A stretch of 64,000 nt of DNA from Paenibacillus chondroitinus NBRC 15376 (lineage in GTDB: Bacteria; Bacillota; Bacilli; Paenibacillales; NBRC-103111): positions 1-64,000 of the forward strand of contig NZ_BILW01000005.1 of the NCBI RefSeq assembly GCF_004000765.1, given 5' to 3'. The translations under genes and the position numbers were made by a program. Positions 1-8,241 of the stretch are shown in pieces. The notes under the pieces were generated by a model that was not told the DNA's origin, made no database searches, and saw only the letters and a program-made list of their open reading frames with translations. The number at the start of each line of letters is the position of its first letter. The stretch's first letter is position 1.

Positions 1-501
1 CTGGGCAAGCTGCAAGCTGTGCTGAAGGCGAACGCCTTTGTCGAGTATTTGGCCGAAGAGCAGCTGATGCAGGTCAGCCGTGCTGCTTCCGAGCGGCTGG
101 GTGAATTGACACGGCGACGGTATGCGATTGAAGTCGACTCCGGCGGCGGGTTTGTCATCCGTGATGATGCCAATGGAGGCGTCAAGCGCCCGGTTAGCAC
201 ACTATCAGGCGGCGAAACCTTCCTGACTTCGTTAGCTCTGGCGCTCGCGCTCTCCGCGCAAATCCAGCTCAAGGGCGAATATCCGTTGGAATTTTTCTTC
301 CTTGACGAAGGCTTCGGCACTTTGGATCAGGAATTGCTCGATATGGTGATTGGCGCTTTGGAAAAGCTTCATATGGACAGCTTGGCGGTTGGCGTCATTT
401 CGCACGTACCAGAGCTGCGAGCTCGTCTAGCCCGCAAATTAATCGTTCAACCGGCGGAGCCCTCAGGGCGTGGAAGCCGTATTGTGCTCGAAGAGCAATA
501 A
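1..501 (+). CDS. sbcC: SbcC-type exonuclease subunit, C-terminal part (cut by window start)
   Basis: The frame is open from base 1, so the start lies outside the window; 166 residues remain. They contain the ABC-ATPase signature LSGGETF, a Walker B stretch FFFLDEGFGTLD with the catalytic Glu and D-loop, and the switch histidine in VISHVPEL. This order, with a Rad50-like C-terminal lobe, is that of SbcC, the SMC-like ATPase that works with the SbcD nuclease on DNA hairpins and double-strand ends. SbcD should lie upstream, outside the window. The choice of SbcC over RecN or SMC rests on the ISHVPELRxR ending and is fairly secure. Confidence 0.88.
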   Translation: MGKLQAVLKANAFVEYLAEEQLMQVSRAASERLGELTRRRYAIEVDSGGGFVIRDDANGGVKRPVSTLSGGETFLTSLALALALSAQIQLKGEYPLEFFFLDEGFGTLDQELLDMVIGALEKLHMDSLAVGVISHVPELRARLARKLIVQPAEPSGRGSRIVLEEQ

Positions 502-624
502 CGCGCACGAGCCTTCACGATATGCCTATTTTAGCCTCCATTCTATGCGGTAGGTAAAATCATCAAGCCGATTCGTACAAGTTGGCATACACTGCAACAT
601 CATTTACGAAGAGGAGAATGGTGA

Positions 625-1722
625 ATGGCTACTTTTCATGAGGCTTTGAAACATAAGAATAGAATTTCACCAGTTTTGTTGAAGCGTGCGGAAGTTGTTG
701 CGGTTGGTGTAGGTTATGTGGACCCAAACAAACCTGCGCTAGGTTCAGGTGTCGTCGTGTACACCCAGAAGAAAATCGTTCCGTCTAGTATGAACAGCCT
801 CAAAGGTGCGCTTGCCAAAGCGGGTTCGTCAGTACCCATTCGTTTTGTTTCTGCTGGGGAATTCAAGCGGCATGCTGCTGCTCCAAAACCGAAAGCAGCG
901 AAAACGGGCGGCTTTCAAGGCAAACATCGTCCTGTTCCCGGAGGTGTAAGCTTGGGGAAAGTAGATCCGGAATCCACAGGGACAGGCGGTCTTATCGTAA
1001 CGAAAAACAATCAGCTGTATATTTTGAGTAATAACCATGTACTGGTCAAAAATAACACATCAGCGTCAGTCACAACCGTACAACCAGGCCCCGCTGACGG
1101 CGGTCAAGCGCCAGAAGATACGCTTGGAAGGCTCTTTGAGTTCACCAAGTTAATCCCTAATGGAGTCAATTTTCAGGATTCTGCGCTTGCTAAGCCAACT
1201 TCGAACAGCTTGCTGAATCCGAGATATTTAATCAGTGCATCGGGTCGGCTGATTACGGTGCCAGGTCATGTGAAAACTTACCCTGTCGGGTTGCAGTTGA
1301 TGAAGTCAGGACGTACAAGCGGATTTGTCAGAGGAACGATTGAAGCTAATCATGCTGACGTTCGAGTGACTTATGGAGGATCACTTGGCGAACTGACGTT
1401 CCGTAATCAATTGGTCATTCGCGGTACTAGAGGGCCAGTTTCCCTTCCGGGCGATTCCGGATCGGTATGGCTTCGTTCGAGTGATAACTTTGCTGCGGGG
1501 CTAAATTTCGCCGGGAGTGATAATGGCATGCTTTCGATCAGTAATCCGATCGATGTCGTCATGTCCCGCTATGGGGTGCGGACCGCTGTTCCTGCGGCCA
1601 GAGGCACATTCAAAGCAGGCGTAATTAGAGCGCATGCGGCGCGAGGAAGCCGTCCTCTCGTGAAGCCTCTCTCTGTAGGACAAGGCAAACGTATTCGCGC
1701 CGTGCGCGTTATTTCGAAGTAA
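625..1722 (+). CDS. Trypsin-fold (S1-like) serine protease, function unknown
   Basis: A 365-residue protein preceded by GAGGAG, eight bases before ATG. It has a candidate chymotrypsin-fold triad: His in SNNHVL (about residue 138), Asp in NFQDSALA (about 185) and Ser in PGDSGS (about 277). The first 100 residues form a separate small region that ends in a Lys/Ala/Pro-rich linker. No signal peptide or membrane segment is visible, so the protein looks cytoplasmic or is exported by another route. The Asp assignment is inference; His and GDSG are clear. It is monocistronic, followed by its own terminator. Substrate is unknown. Confidence 0.6.
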   Translation: MATFHEALKHKNRISPVLLKRAEVVAVGVGYVDPNKPALGSGVVVYTQKKIVPSSMNSLKGALAKAGSSVPIRFVSAGEFKRHAAAPKPKAAKTGGFQGKHRPVPGGVSLGKVDPESTGTGGLIVTKNNQLYILSNNHVLVKNNTSASVTTVQPGPADGGQAPEDTLGRLFEFTKLIPNGVNFQDSALAKPTSNSLLNPRYLISASGRLITVPGHVKTYPVGLQLMKSGRTSGFVRGTIEANHADVRVTYGGSLGELTFRNQLVIRGTRGPVSLPGDSGSVWLRSSDNFAAGLNFAGSDNGMLSISNPIDVVMSRYGVRTAVPAARGTFKAGVIRAHAARGSRPLVKPLSVGQGKRIRAVRVISK

Positions 1723-1727
1723 GACAG

Positions 1728-1766
1728 AGCTGGAAAGGATACAAGTCCTTTCCGGTTCTTTTTTTT
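1728..1766 (+). terminator. Rho-independent terminator after the S1-like protease
   Basis: The stem GGAAAGGA/TCCTTTCC (extended by G-T pairs) is closed by a TACAAG loop and followed by TTCTTTTTTTT. Confidence 0.8.
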
Positions 1767-1851
1767 GCTAGATAGTGCTACTTTCCGCTCATATGTACGT
1801 ATGAAGTATAGGCATAGCACATACCTGAAGGCTGAAGGGAGTCATTTCTTT

Positions 1852-3798
1852 TTGAAAAAAATATATAAAAAAATCAGCATCATGTCGCTCGCTGTCGGCC
1901 TATTGGCTGCCAGTTTGGCTAGCTCGCCTGCGCCTGTGCATGCAGATATCGTATGGGATCACTGGCAGAAAGCAGAAGCGCTGGTTGCCGGCGGCAATGA
2001 GGCGGAGGCTGTCTCGCACTGGCAGTTTCTTGCGGAACACTACGGGAGCTCCGGTGAATGGGAGAATGCAGCGCTTTTTTACGGGAAATTAGCTGCGTAT
2101 TTCGATGCCACCCGAGATTATGAACAAGCCATCCAGTATTACGAATTGGAAAATGAGTGCTGGGTCAAAGCGGGCCGGGATTGGGGAGCCGTTAAGCTGC
2201 AGCGTGCGGATCAAATTCGGACAACTGTTGAGCTGTATAGACAGGAGCGCGATCAGTCCGCTATTCGGGAGCAAACCGTGCCTCCAAACGGCAAATTAGC
2301 CAAGTTTGAACCAGCCTACGGTACATATCTGGGGATGTATTCGGAACAGGATCCCAAAGTGGGCAACACCTTTTCAAAGACGGAATCTGTGTATGGTAAA
2401 AAGCACGCAATCTATTTGGCCTATGCGCATTGGGGTCAGAGCTTTCCGGCTATGTACGCGAAAAGAGCCAAGGATGCAGGTGGCGCGCTGCAGATCGCTT
2501 GGGAGCCGGATGATGGGTTGGACCCGGTAGCGGATGGCGCTTATTTGCGGAAATGGGCGCAGGATGCGAAAGCCGCGGGTATCCCGATCTTTTTGCGTTT
2601 TGCGGGCGAAATGAATGGTGCCTGGGTTAAATGGCACGGGAACCCCGCTCAATATATAGCGAAATTCCGCATGCTGCATGATGTGTTTGCGGCTGAGGCG
2701 CTGAATGTAGCGATGGTATGGAGTCCTGGGGACGTTCCTGCGAATGATATCGATCCGTATTATCCGGGTGACGGCTATGTCGACTGGGTTGGCGTCAGTT
2801 TATATATAGAGCCTTATGAAAACGGGGACCCGTCGCTGCCTTCCATGTTAGCTACAAGCAATGTAGAGAGACTTACAAGGCTCTATAGTACGTACTCCGA
2901 TCGCAAGCCGTTAATGCTCAGCGAAACGGGTGTTCCGCACTACCAGTATGCGGCTGGAGAAGATTTTACGGAATGGGCGAAGCTCAATTTGCAGCGGCTT
3001 TATGAAATTATGCCCTACAAATATCCTAGGTTAAAAGCAATTACTTACTTTAATGTGAATCAAGGAATGAATAATGCCAAAAACGATTATTCCCTGTCCA
3101 GCTCATCAGATATCCAAAATTACTACTCCAAACTGATTGCCAATCCCTATTTGCTCTCGAAAGTGAGCGATTCCATTCAGCCAGCGGATGGGGTTGGGTA
3201 TGTACCGGTCAATGCGGATCATCAGTTTTTTACGAAAAAAACCAAATTTGTACCTTTTATAAAAATACCCGAGGTTTACATTGGTAAAGTCGAGTACATC
3301 CTCAACGGACGAGTCATTGCTGCTCAGACTGAACTGCCCTATGGATTGGAATTGCGTGCTGGAGAAGTTCCTGAAGGTTCTGTTCTTCAAATCCGTGTAT
3401 TGAACAAAGCAGGCAAGCAAGTCTCCCTGCGTACTTTTGGCATCTCGTCTCAGGTTTCTGTCGAGATTGATGGAAAAGATCAGGTTTTCGAGCAGGCGCC
3501 TGCCATCGTTAATGGATCTACACTCACACCGCTTCGCGCCATCTTTGAAGCCATGGGAGCGAAAGTGGAGTATGAAGCAGCGACAAGAACAGTGAACGCC
3601 AAAAAAGGGAACACAACTGTACGCTTAACGCTGGATCAGAAAACGGTCTATGTGAACGGTAAAGCCGTTCAACTGGAAGAACCCGCGCGGCTCGTAAACG
3701 GCTATACGCTTGCTCCAGCCAGATTCGTGGGAGAAACATTTGGCGGCAAAGTGGCATGGGATGGCGGCAGCCGGACCGTCACCATTTCAACAAAATAA
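1852..3798 (+). CDS. Secreted GH26-type glycosidase with N-terminal helical repeats and C-terminal stalk domain
   Basis: The TTG start at 1852 is preferred: GAAGGGA lies 11 bases upstream and a signal peptide follows at once (KK, a hydrophobic run, then APVHA). That gives 648 residues. After the signal come TPR-like helices (about 30-110). A (beta/alpha)8 region resembling glycoside hydrolase family 26 spans about 140-430. RFAGEMNG carries the putative acid/base Glu (about 253) and MLSETGVPHY the putative nucleophile (about 358). The last 110 residues match the copper-amine-oxidase-N-like stalk repeat (SSTLTPLRAIFEAMGAKVEY type) common on Paenibacillus surface proteins. The likely role is extracellular beta-mannan or related glycan hydrolysis; the exact substrate is not readable. 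A longer frame exists to 1765 but has no ribosome site. Confidence 0.72.
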   Translation: MKKIYKKISIMSLAVGLLAASLASSPAPVHADIVWDHWQKAEALVAGGNEAEAVSHWQFLAEHYGSSGEWENAALFYGKLAAYFDATRDYEQAIQYYELENECWVKAGRDWGAVKLQRADQIRTTVELYRQERDQSAIREQTVPPNGKLAKFEPAYGTYLGMYSEQDPKVGNTFSKTESVYGKKHAIYLAYAHWGQSFPAMYAKRAKDAGGALQIAWEPDDGLDPVADGAYLRKWAQDAKAAGIPIFLRFAGEMNGAWVKWHGNPAQYIAKFRMLHDVFAAEALNVAMVWSPGDVPANDIDPYYPGDGYVDWVGVSLYIEPYENGDPSLPSMLATSNVERLTRLYSTYSDRKPLMLSETGVPHYQYAAGEDFTEWAKLNLQRLYEIMPYKYPRLKAITYFNVNQGMNNAKNDYSLSSSSDIQNYYSKLIANPYLLSKVSDSIQPADGVGYVPVNADHQFFTKKTKFVPFIKIPEVYIGKVEYILNGRVIAAQTELPYGLELRAGEVPEGSVLQIRVLNKAGKQVSLRTFGISSQVSVEIDGKDQVFEQAPAIVNGSTLTPLRAIFEAMGAKVEYEAATRTVNAKKGNTTVRLTLDQKTVYVNGKAVQLEEPARLVNGYTLAPARFVGETFGGKVAWDGGSRTVTISTK

Positions 3799-3810
3799 CG
3801 CCAGGTATAT

Positions 3811-3855
3811 AAAAGGCTCCAGCCTTGACTTAACGTCAGTGCTGGAGCCTTTTTC
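3811..3855. terminator. Bidirectional terminator between convergent genes
   Basis: A perfect inverted repeat AAAAGGCTCCAGC/GCTGGAGCCTTTT with a 17-base loop, flanked by A- and T-runs. It serves both the GH26-type gene and the convergent oxidoreductase gene. Confidence 0.88.
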
Positions 3856-3859
3856 AATC

Positions 3860-5782
3860 TTAAATGCTTTGCAGAGCTTGCTCTACTTCTTGAACAACCG
3901 CCAAGGCAGCCGTGCGTGCGCTTGAGAATGCGCGTTCTGCGAGTTCTCCTTTGCCCGTACAACCGTCTCCGCAGAAGTAGAACGGCACATTTTCCACGCG
4001 AATAGGGAGGAGATGGTTCGTTGAAATATTTTTCACGCTCGATACCATCGCTTTCTTGGACACCCTTTTCACTGCGGTGAAATCGCGCCAGCCCGGATAA
4101 TGCTTATCGAACAAAGCTTCCATCTGCGTATTTTTATTCTCGAGATAGGATTTGCGTTGTTCGTCGCTTTCGAATTGATCGCTCAAGTAGGCGATACCTT
4201 GCAGCAGCTGTCCGCCTTCCGGCACTAACGTGTGATCCGTTGCGGAAACATCACTGATAAAGAGCTTGTTGTCCATGTCGCTAATATAGCTGAACGGTCT
4301 TGCAACTACCTTGCTAAGTCCTACGTCGTATACCATAACTTCAGTCGCCGTGTTGGACTCATATGGCGCCAAGAATGGTTCCCAAGCGGTGCCTTTCAAC
4401 AATTTGACGACTTGCTGTACCGGCATGGCAAAAATCACTTTATCAAAGGCTTCTTCCCGGTTTTTTGTTTGAAGAACGAATTTGCGGTCTGCATAACGCA
4501 AGCTTTCCACGCCTTCTTGAATGGCGATTTCCCATCTGCCTGATGTTGTGAGTTTTTGCTTAAGTTGGTTGGTGATGACGGCCCAGCTTCCAAGAATATA
4601 GTTAACCGGTTTTGAAGAAAGAAACAGGTTATGGTAGTACTCGCTAATCACCGCACCGGATACATTACGCGCATCTTCAGGTGTGATGAAGAAGTTGGAA
4701 CAAACGAGATGTTCCCACAGTTCTTTCACATCTTCATCGGCATTGGACTCAGCCAGGTAATCAGCCAAAGTAGCATAATTTTTCAAATTATGAATGTTTG
4801 CAATAATGGCGGCAATTTCCCCGACGAATCGAACTTTCTGCGCTGTGCTAAGCAAATCGGTTTTGAGAAGGTTGATGGCATCTAGCGGAGCGGTAGTCAG
4901 TTGATTGTGCTTCGCATAAACGACTTTCCGTTTATCTACTTGCTTGGAGGAGAAAGACAATCCCAGTTCCCGCTCCATGTTCGTAATGGTATGGCGATCT
5001 ATTCCGTAAATGGCATGTGCACCATAGTTAAGTGTGAACCCTGCTTTCTCATAAGTGAATGCACGGCCGCCAAGCTGCGGACTGCGCTCAAAAAGGATAC
5101 CTTCAACATGCGGATTCTCCGATAAATAAGCGGCCGCGGTTAATCCGGCTAAGCCGCCACCAATAATAGCTACTTTCATTTTGTGTTCCTCCTTGGGGAC
5201 TGGTTCTAGCTGCAGCGGTGCATTAGGCTCGCTTACACGAATGCCTACCCACATCCAAGCTAAGTTGTTTTTCATCATATCGACTAAATCAGAATGCTCC
5301 TGGTTGCACCAAGTGCGAATCGTGCCGTTATACATGCACACCAGCAATTCTACTTTTTTCGGTTCAGGCAGCCAATGCAGCAAGCTCTCAGAGAGTACAT
5401 TCAGCTGACGCTGTTCCTCCGTTTTTACGGTTTCATTTTGTAAGGATAAGGCTTGTAAACTGCGGATTAGAAGTGGTGAAACGCGAATATTAGACGCCAA
5501 GTCTAAAAATAAGCGGTTGATATGCCCTTCAAGCGACTGCACCTTGGAAGGAGTCATTTTCACCCATTCCTGAATCAGTTGGATTTGTTTGCTGTAAAGG
5601 TCAGCGATGATGGCGTCTTTACTTTTAAAATAATGGTAAAAAGTTCCTTTGGACGTTCCGGTTGCTGCAATGATGTCGTCAACAGAGACGTTCTCGTAGC
5701 CTTTTTCCATAAACATCGATAAGGCGACGTCCATCATGACATCACGCTTTTTGCGGGTGGTTGCCCTCATGAATTGGCTCAT
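3860..5782 (-). CDS. TetR-family regulator fused in frame to an FAD-dependent amine-oxidase/phytoene-desaturase-type oxidoreductase
   Basis: One uninterrupted frame of 640 residues from ATG 5782 (GGAG seven bases upstream; an ATG at 5800 is also in frame). Residues about 10-60 are a TetR helix-turn-helix (ALSMFMEKGYENVSVDDIIAA, then GTSKGTFYHYFKSKDAI), followed by a ligand-type helical domain to about 190. A short linker, APLQLEPVP, leads into a second complete protein: a Rossmann FAD motif IGGGLAGLTAA near 205, SPQLGGRAFTY, and a C-terminal FAD motif FCGDGCTGKGELAERAFSS. That half is about 439 residues, the size of a free-standing protoporphyrinogen/phytoene-type flavoenzyme. AAGGAGGA sits seven bases before its Met, so a separate oxidoreductase may also be made. 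The palindrome at its promoter suggests self-repression. The substrate is unknown. Confidence 0.82.
   Translation of the reverse strand: MSQFMRATTRKKRDVMMDVALSMFMEKGYENVSVDDIIAATGTSKGTFYHYFKSKDAIIADLYSKQIQLIQEWVKMTPSKVQSLEGHINRLFLDLASNIRVSPLLIRSLQALSLQNETVKTEEQRQLNVLSESLLHWLPEPKKVELLVCMYNGTIRTWCNQEHSDLVDMMKNNLAWMWVGIRVSEPNAPLQLEPVPKEEHKMKVAIIGGGLAGLTAAAYLSENPHVEGILFERSPQLGGRAFTYEKAGFTLNYGAHAIYGIDRHTITNMERELGLSFSSKQVDKRKVVYAKHNQLTTAPLDAINLLKTDLLSTAQKVRFVGEIAAIIANIHNLKNYATLADYLAESNADEDVKELWEHLVCSNFFITPEDARNVSGAVISEYYHNLFLSSKPVNYILGSWAVITNQLKQKLTTSGRWEIAIQEGVESLRYADRKFVLQTKNREEAFDKVIFAMPVQQVVKLLKGTAWEPFLAPYESNTATEVMVYDVGLSKVVARPFSYISDMDNKLFISDVSATDHTLVPEGGQLLQGIAYLSDQFESDEQRKSYLENKNTQMEALFDKHYPGWRDFTAVKRVSKKAMVSSVKNISTNHLLPIRVENVPFYFCGDGCTGKGELAERAFSSARTAALAVVQEVEQALQSI
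5177..5194 (-). promoter_or_regulatory. Internal ribosome-binding site and ATG inside the TetR-oxidoreductase frame
   Basis: On the - strand AAGGAGGA (5194-5187) is followed by seven bases and ATG (5179-5177), which encodes the Met of MKVAIIGGG. It is a full-strength Shine-Dalgarno exactly at the expected start of the FAD enzyme. This suggests an independent 439-residue product in addition to, or instead of, the fusion. Confidence 0.6.
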
Positions 5783-5816
5783 CCGCTCACTCCATTCCAA
5801 CTATCGATTTATTCCT

Positions 5817-5845
5817 ATTATATGCAAAATTAGACCGATAGTCTA
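5817..5845 (-). promoter_or_regulatory. SigA-type promoter overlapped by a TetR-type palindrome
   Basis: On the - strand TAGACT (5845-5840), 17 bases, then TATAAT (5822-5817). The perfect inverted repeat TAGAC-TATCG-GTCTA (5845-5831) covers the -35 region and spacer, the place expected for a repressor operator. Binding by the TetR domain encoded just downstream is inference. Confidence 0.6.
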
Positions 5846-5973
5846 TAAGCGAATTGACCGATGTATAAATTGTTTATCAGGAAAAAATAATCTAAATGAT
5901 TGTTTACCGTGTGATGGTGATATCCGTAGTCTATACTTCTTGTTAGAACCACATGAGAGGATGAATTTTACAC

Positions 5974-7035
5974 TTGACCAAAGAAGAATTAGGCTGGAAT
6001 TTATTTTTTGAAAAAGCATTTGAACCTTATCTGAAAGAAGGATACCAAGCTGGACGTGTATCCTTGGAACATAAACATATGTACCGCGTTCAAACGGAAT
6101 CCGGTGAAGCACTCGCAGAGGTTTCAGGGAAGATGCGCCATCTTGCCGTTCGTCGCGAAGACTACCCTGCTGTAGGAGATTGGGTTGTTGTCTCTGTGCG
6201 TGAAGAGGAACAACGAGCAACGATCCATGCTGTTCTGCCGCGCAAGAGTAAGTTTTCCCGGAAAGTTGCCGGTCAAGTCACGGAAGAGCAAATTGTCGCT
6301 ACTAACGTAGATACTGTATTTCTGGTTACTGCGTTAAATCTGGATTTCAATGTTCGGCGTATAGAGCGTTATTTAGTGCTCGCTTGGGAAAGCGGGGCAA
6401 ATCCCGTTATTGTCCTTAGCAAAGCGGACTTATGCGAAGATCCGGAAGCACTTGCGGCGGAGGTAGCGGCAGTTGCGGTAGGCGTACCTATCCATATCAT
6501 CAGCTCTGCTGAAAACAGAGGACTTGAAGAATTGGCTGCTTATGTAACACCGGGGCAAACAGTCGCGCTGCTCGGATCTTCAGGTGTGGGCAAATCTACC
6601 TTAGTGAACCGTATTTATGGCAAAGAAATTTTAGAAACCGGAGATATTCGTGAAGGCGATGACAAAGGGAAGCATACGACGACTCACCGCGAAATGATTG
6701 CGCTGCCTGGAGGAGGTATCCTCATTGACACACCTGGCATGCGCGAGCTGCAGCTTTGGGATGCGTCCGAGGGTTTGAGCACGTCCTTCCAGGACATCGA
6801 AGAGCTGGCAGAGATGTGCTATTTTCAAGATTGCAAACATGAAAATGAACCGAAATGTGCTGTAAAAGGCGCATTGGAGGAAGGCACACTTCCGCAAGAA
6901 CGATTTTCTAACTATGTAAAACTGCAGAAGGAGCTCGCTTATTTGGCGCGCAAAGAAGATAAAGGGCTTCAAGCTGCCGAGAAAGCGAAATGGAAGAAGA
7001 TCCATCAATCTTTGAAAAGCCAGATCAATCGTTAA
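5974..7035 (+). CDS. rsgA: Ribosome small-subunit-dependent GTPase A
   Basis: A 353-residue circularly permuted GTPase from TTG 5974 (AGAGG 13 bases upstream). It has an N-terminal OB-fold (about 30-90), then G4 LSKADL (about 150), G1 GSSGVGKST (about 200) and G3 DTPGM (about 250). The C-terminal zinc knuckle has Cys/His residues in CYFQDCKHE and KCAVKGAL, followed by a helical tail. RsgA checks late 30S subunit maturation and couples GTP hydrolysis to release. It is not beside the prpC-prkC-rpe genes that usually accompany the Bacillus copy, so it may be a second, longer paralogue. The divergent neighbour is the TetR-oxidoreductase. Confidence 0.92.
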   Translation: MTKEELGWNLFFEKAFEPYLKEGYQAGRVSLEHKHMYRVQTESGEALAEVSGKMRHLAVRREDYPAVGDWVVVSVREEEQRATIHAVLPRKSKFSRKVAGQVTEEQIVATNVDTVFLVTALNLDFNVRRIERYLVLAWESGANPVIVLSKADLCEDPEALAAEVAAVAVGVPIHIISSAENRGLEELAAYVTPGQTVALLGSSGVGKSTLVNRIYGKEILETGDIREGDDKGKHTTTHREMIALPGGGILIDTPGMRELQLWDASEGLSTSFQDIEELAEMCYFQDCKHENEPKCAVKGALEEGTLPQERFSNYVKLQKELAYLARKEDKGLQAAEKAKWKKIHQSLKSQINR

Positions 7036-7120
7036 ACTGTTTTTGCAAATCATTCATGTGTGCAAAGTAGCCTTTTGCCTAGAGCTGAATATGCTGTAGA
7101 AAAAAAGGAGGAATGAGCCC

Positions 7121-7432
7121 ATGAAACATCCTGAAATTCATGAGATTTGCAAAAAACATATGTACCGCTATGTCAGTGTAACGATGACGAACGGCGCTGT
7201 TTATGACGGCATTGTCGAAAATGTGGATGACGACAATCTATACTTAGCTGTGCCAATTGGCAGTATGGATCATGAACAAATGAGAGCGTTCCTGCCCTAC
7301 GGCGGTTATCCGTTTCCGTTTTATGGCTACCCGTACCCAGGATACGGATATGGATTTGGACGCCGGAGATTTGCAAGGCAAGTACTGCCATTAGCCGGTT
7401 TACTAGCTTTATCATTACTTCCTTATTATTAA
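7121..7432 (+). CDS. Small protein with Sm-like N-terminus and Gly/Tyr/Pro-rich tail
   Basis: 103 residues with a strong AAAAGGAGG seven bases before ATG. Residues about 15-50 (RYVSVTMTNGAVYDGIVENV followed by DDDNLYLAV) resemble the Sm1/LSm beta-sheet pattern. After this come a tract rich in Pro, Gly, Tyr and Phe (about 62-85), an Arg-rich spot (GRRRF) and a hydrophobic C-terminal helix. The function is unknown. RNA binding is only a hint from the fold-like pattern; a spore-coat or membrane role is equally possible given the tail. A terminator follows. Confidence 0.6.
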   Translation: MKHPEIHEICKKHMYRYVSVTMTNGAVYDGIVENVDDDNLYLAVPIGSMDHEQMRAFLPYGGYPFPFYGYPYPGYGYGFGRRRFARQVLPLAGLLALSLLPYY

Positions 7433-7453
7433 TAGAAATTCAATTTTTATCGG

Positions 7454-7490
7454 GAAATCTCGCCTTGCAGCAGCGGGGTTTCTTTTTTTT
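7454..7490 (+). terminator. Rho-independent terminator
   Basis: GAAATCTCGC pairs with GCGGGGTTTC through G-T pairs, followed by eight T. Confidence 0.7.
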
Positions 7491-7594
7491 GCTATTGTTC
7501 CTTGTATTAGGACGGAATGGGTTGGATTTTTTCACGCGTTTCCGATAAAATTAAATCTATAGATTTTTAAGAAAGTGGAGGGAATAGCCCATTT

Positions 7595-7945
7595 ATGAGT
7601 GATTGTATTTTTTGCAAAATTGTTGCGGGGGAACTGCCCTCGAAAAAGGTGTTTGAGAATGAGGAAATTCTAGCATTTCATGACATTCAACCTGCCGCCC
7701 CGATCCATGTGCTCATTATTCCTAAGAAACACATTGCCTCACTGGCGGACGCGCAAGCAGAAGACTGGTCTACTATTGGGCAAATGCAAGCGGCTGCTGC
7801 GCAAGTTGCTAGAGAACTAGACGTTGAAGAGTCAGGTTATCGTGTCATCACAAATGTGGGTGCAAATGCGGGGCAGATTGTTCACCATATCCATTATCAT
7901 TTGATGGGCGGCGCGCGTTTAGCTCCTTTAGGCGTACATAATTAG
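7595..7945 (+). CDS. HIT-family nucleotide-binding hydrolase (HinT type)
   Basis: 116 residues, the usual HinT size, with GTGGAGGG upstream of ATG 7595. The zinc-type N-terminus CIFCKIVAGE, the central HVLIIPKKHI and the active-site triad HHIHYHLMGG (about residues 97-106) identify the histidine-triad family, which hydrolyses nucleoside phosphoramidates and related AMP conjugates. The next gene, rpsU, has its own strong promoter. Confidence 0.93.
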   Translation: MSDCIFCKIVAGELPSKKVFENEEILAFHDIQPAAPIHVLIIPKKHIASLADAQAEDWSTIGQMQAAAAQVARELDVEESGYRVITNVGANAGQIVHHIHYHLMGGARLAPLGVHN

Positions 7946-7975
7946 GGCCAACTTTAGGGAAACCTAACTATTCGA

Positions 7976-8004
7976 TTGACACCCTAATTACTATCACCTA
8001 TAAT
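7976..8004 (+). promoter_or_regulatory. Consensus SigA promoter of rpsU-yqeY
   Basis: TTGACA (7976-7981), exactly 17 bases, TATAAT (7999-8004): a perfect match to the vegetative consensus, about 50 bases before the rpsU start. Confidence 0.88.
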
Positions 8005-8059
8005 GAGATTTGATGAACCGTTTGATCCTAGATGGTCTGTTCGGAGGGAGGGAAATCTG

Positions 8060-8233
8060 TTGTCAGAAACTCGAGTTCGTAAGAACGAAACTATAGATGC
8101 TGCACTTCGTCGCTTTAAGCGTTCCATCGCTAAGGATGGCATTCTAGCAGAAGTTAAGAAACGTAAACATTATGACAAGCCTAGCGTTAAGCGTAAGCTT
8201 AAATCTGAGGCTGCTCGCAAGAGAAAGTTCTAG
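8060..8233 (+). CDS. rpsU: 30S ribosomal protein S21
   Basis: The TTG start at 8060 follows GGAGGGAGGG and gives 57 residues, the normal S21 length; the frame extends upstream but without a ribosome site. The sequence is highly basic with the family pattern [18 protein letters not shown] (the S21 core) and a Lys/Arg-rich C-terminus ending in RKRKF. It is a small-subunit protein near the anti-Shine-Dalgarno end of 16S rRNA. It is followed after eight bases by yqeY, the standard Bacillales pairing. Confidence 0.96.
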   Translation: MSETRVRKNETIDAALRRFKRSIAKDGILAEVKKRKHYDKPSVKRKLKSEAARKRKF

Positions 8234-8241
8234 GAGGCAAT

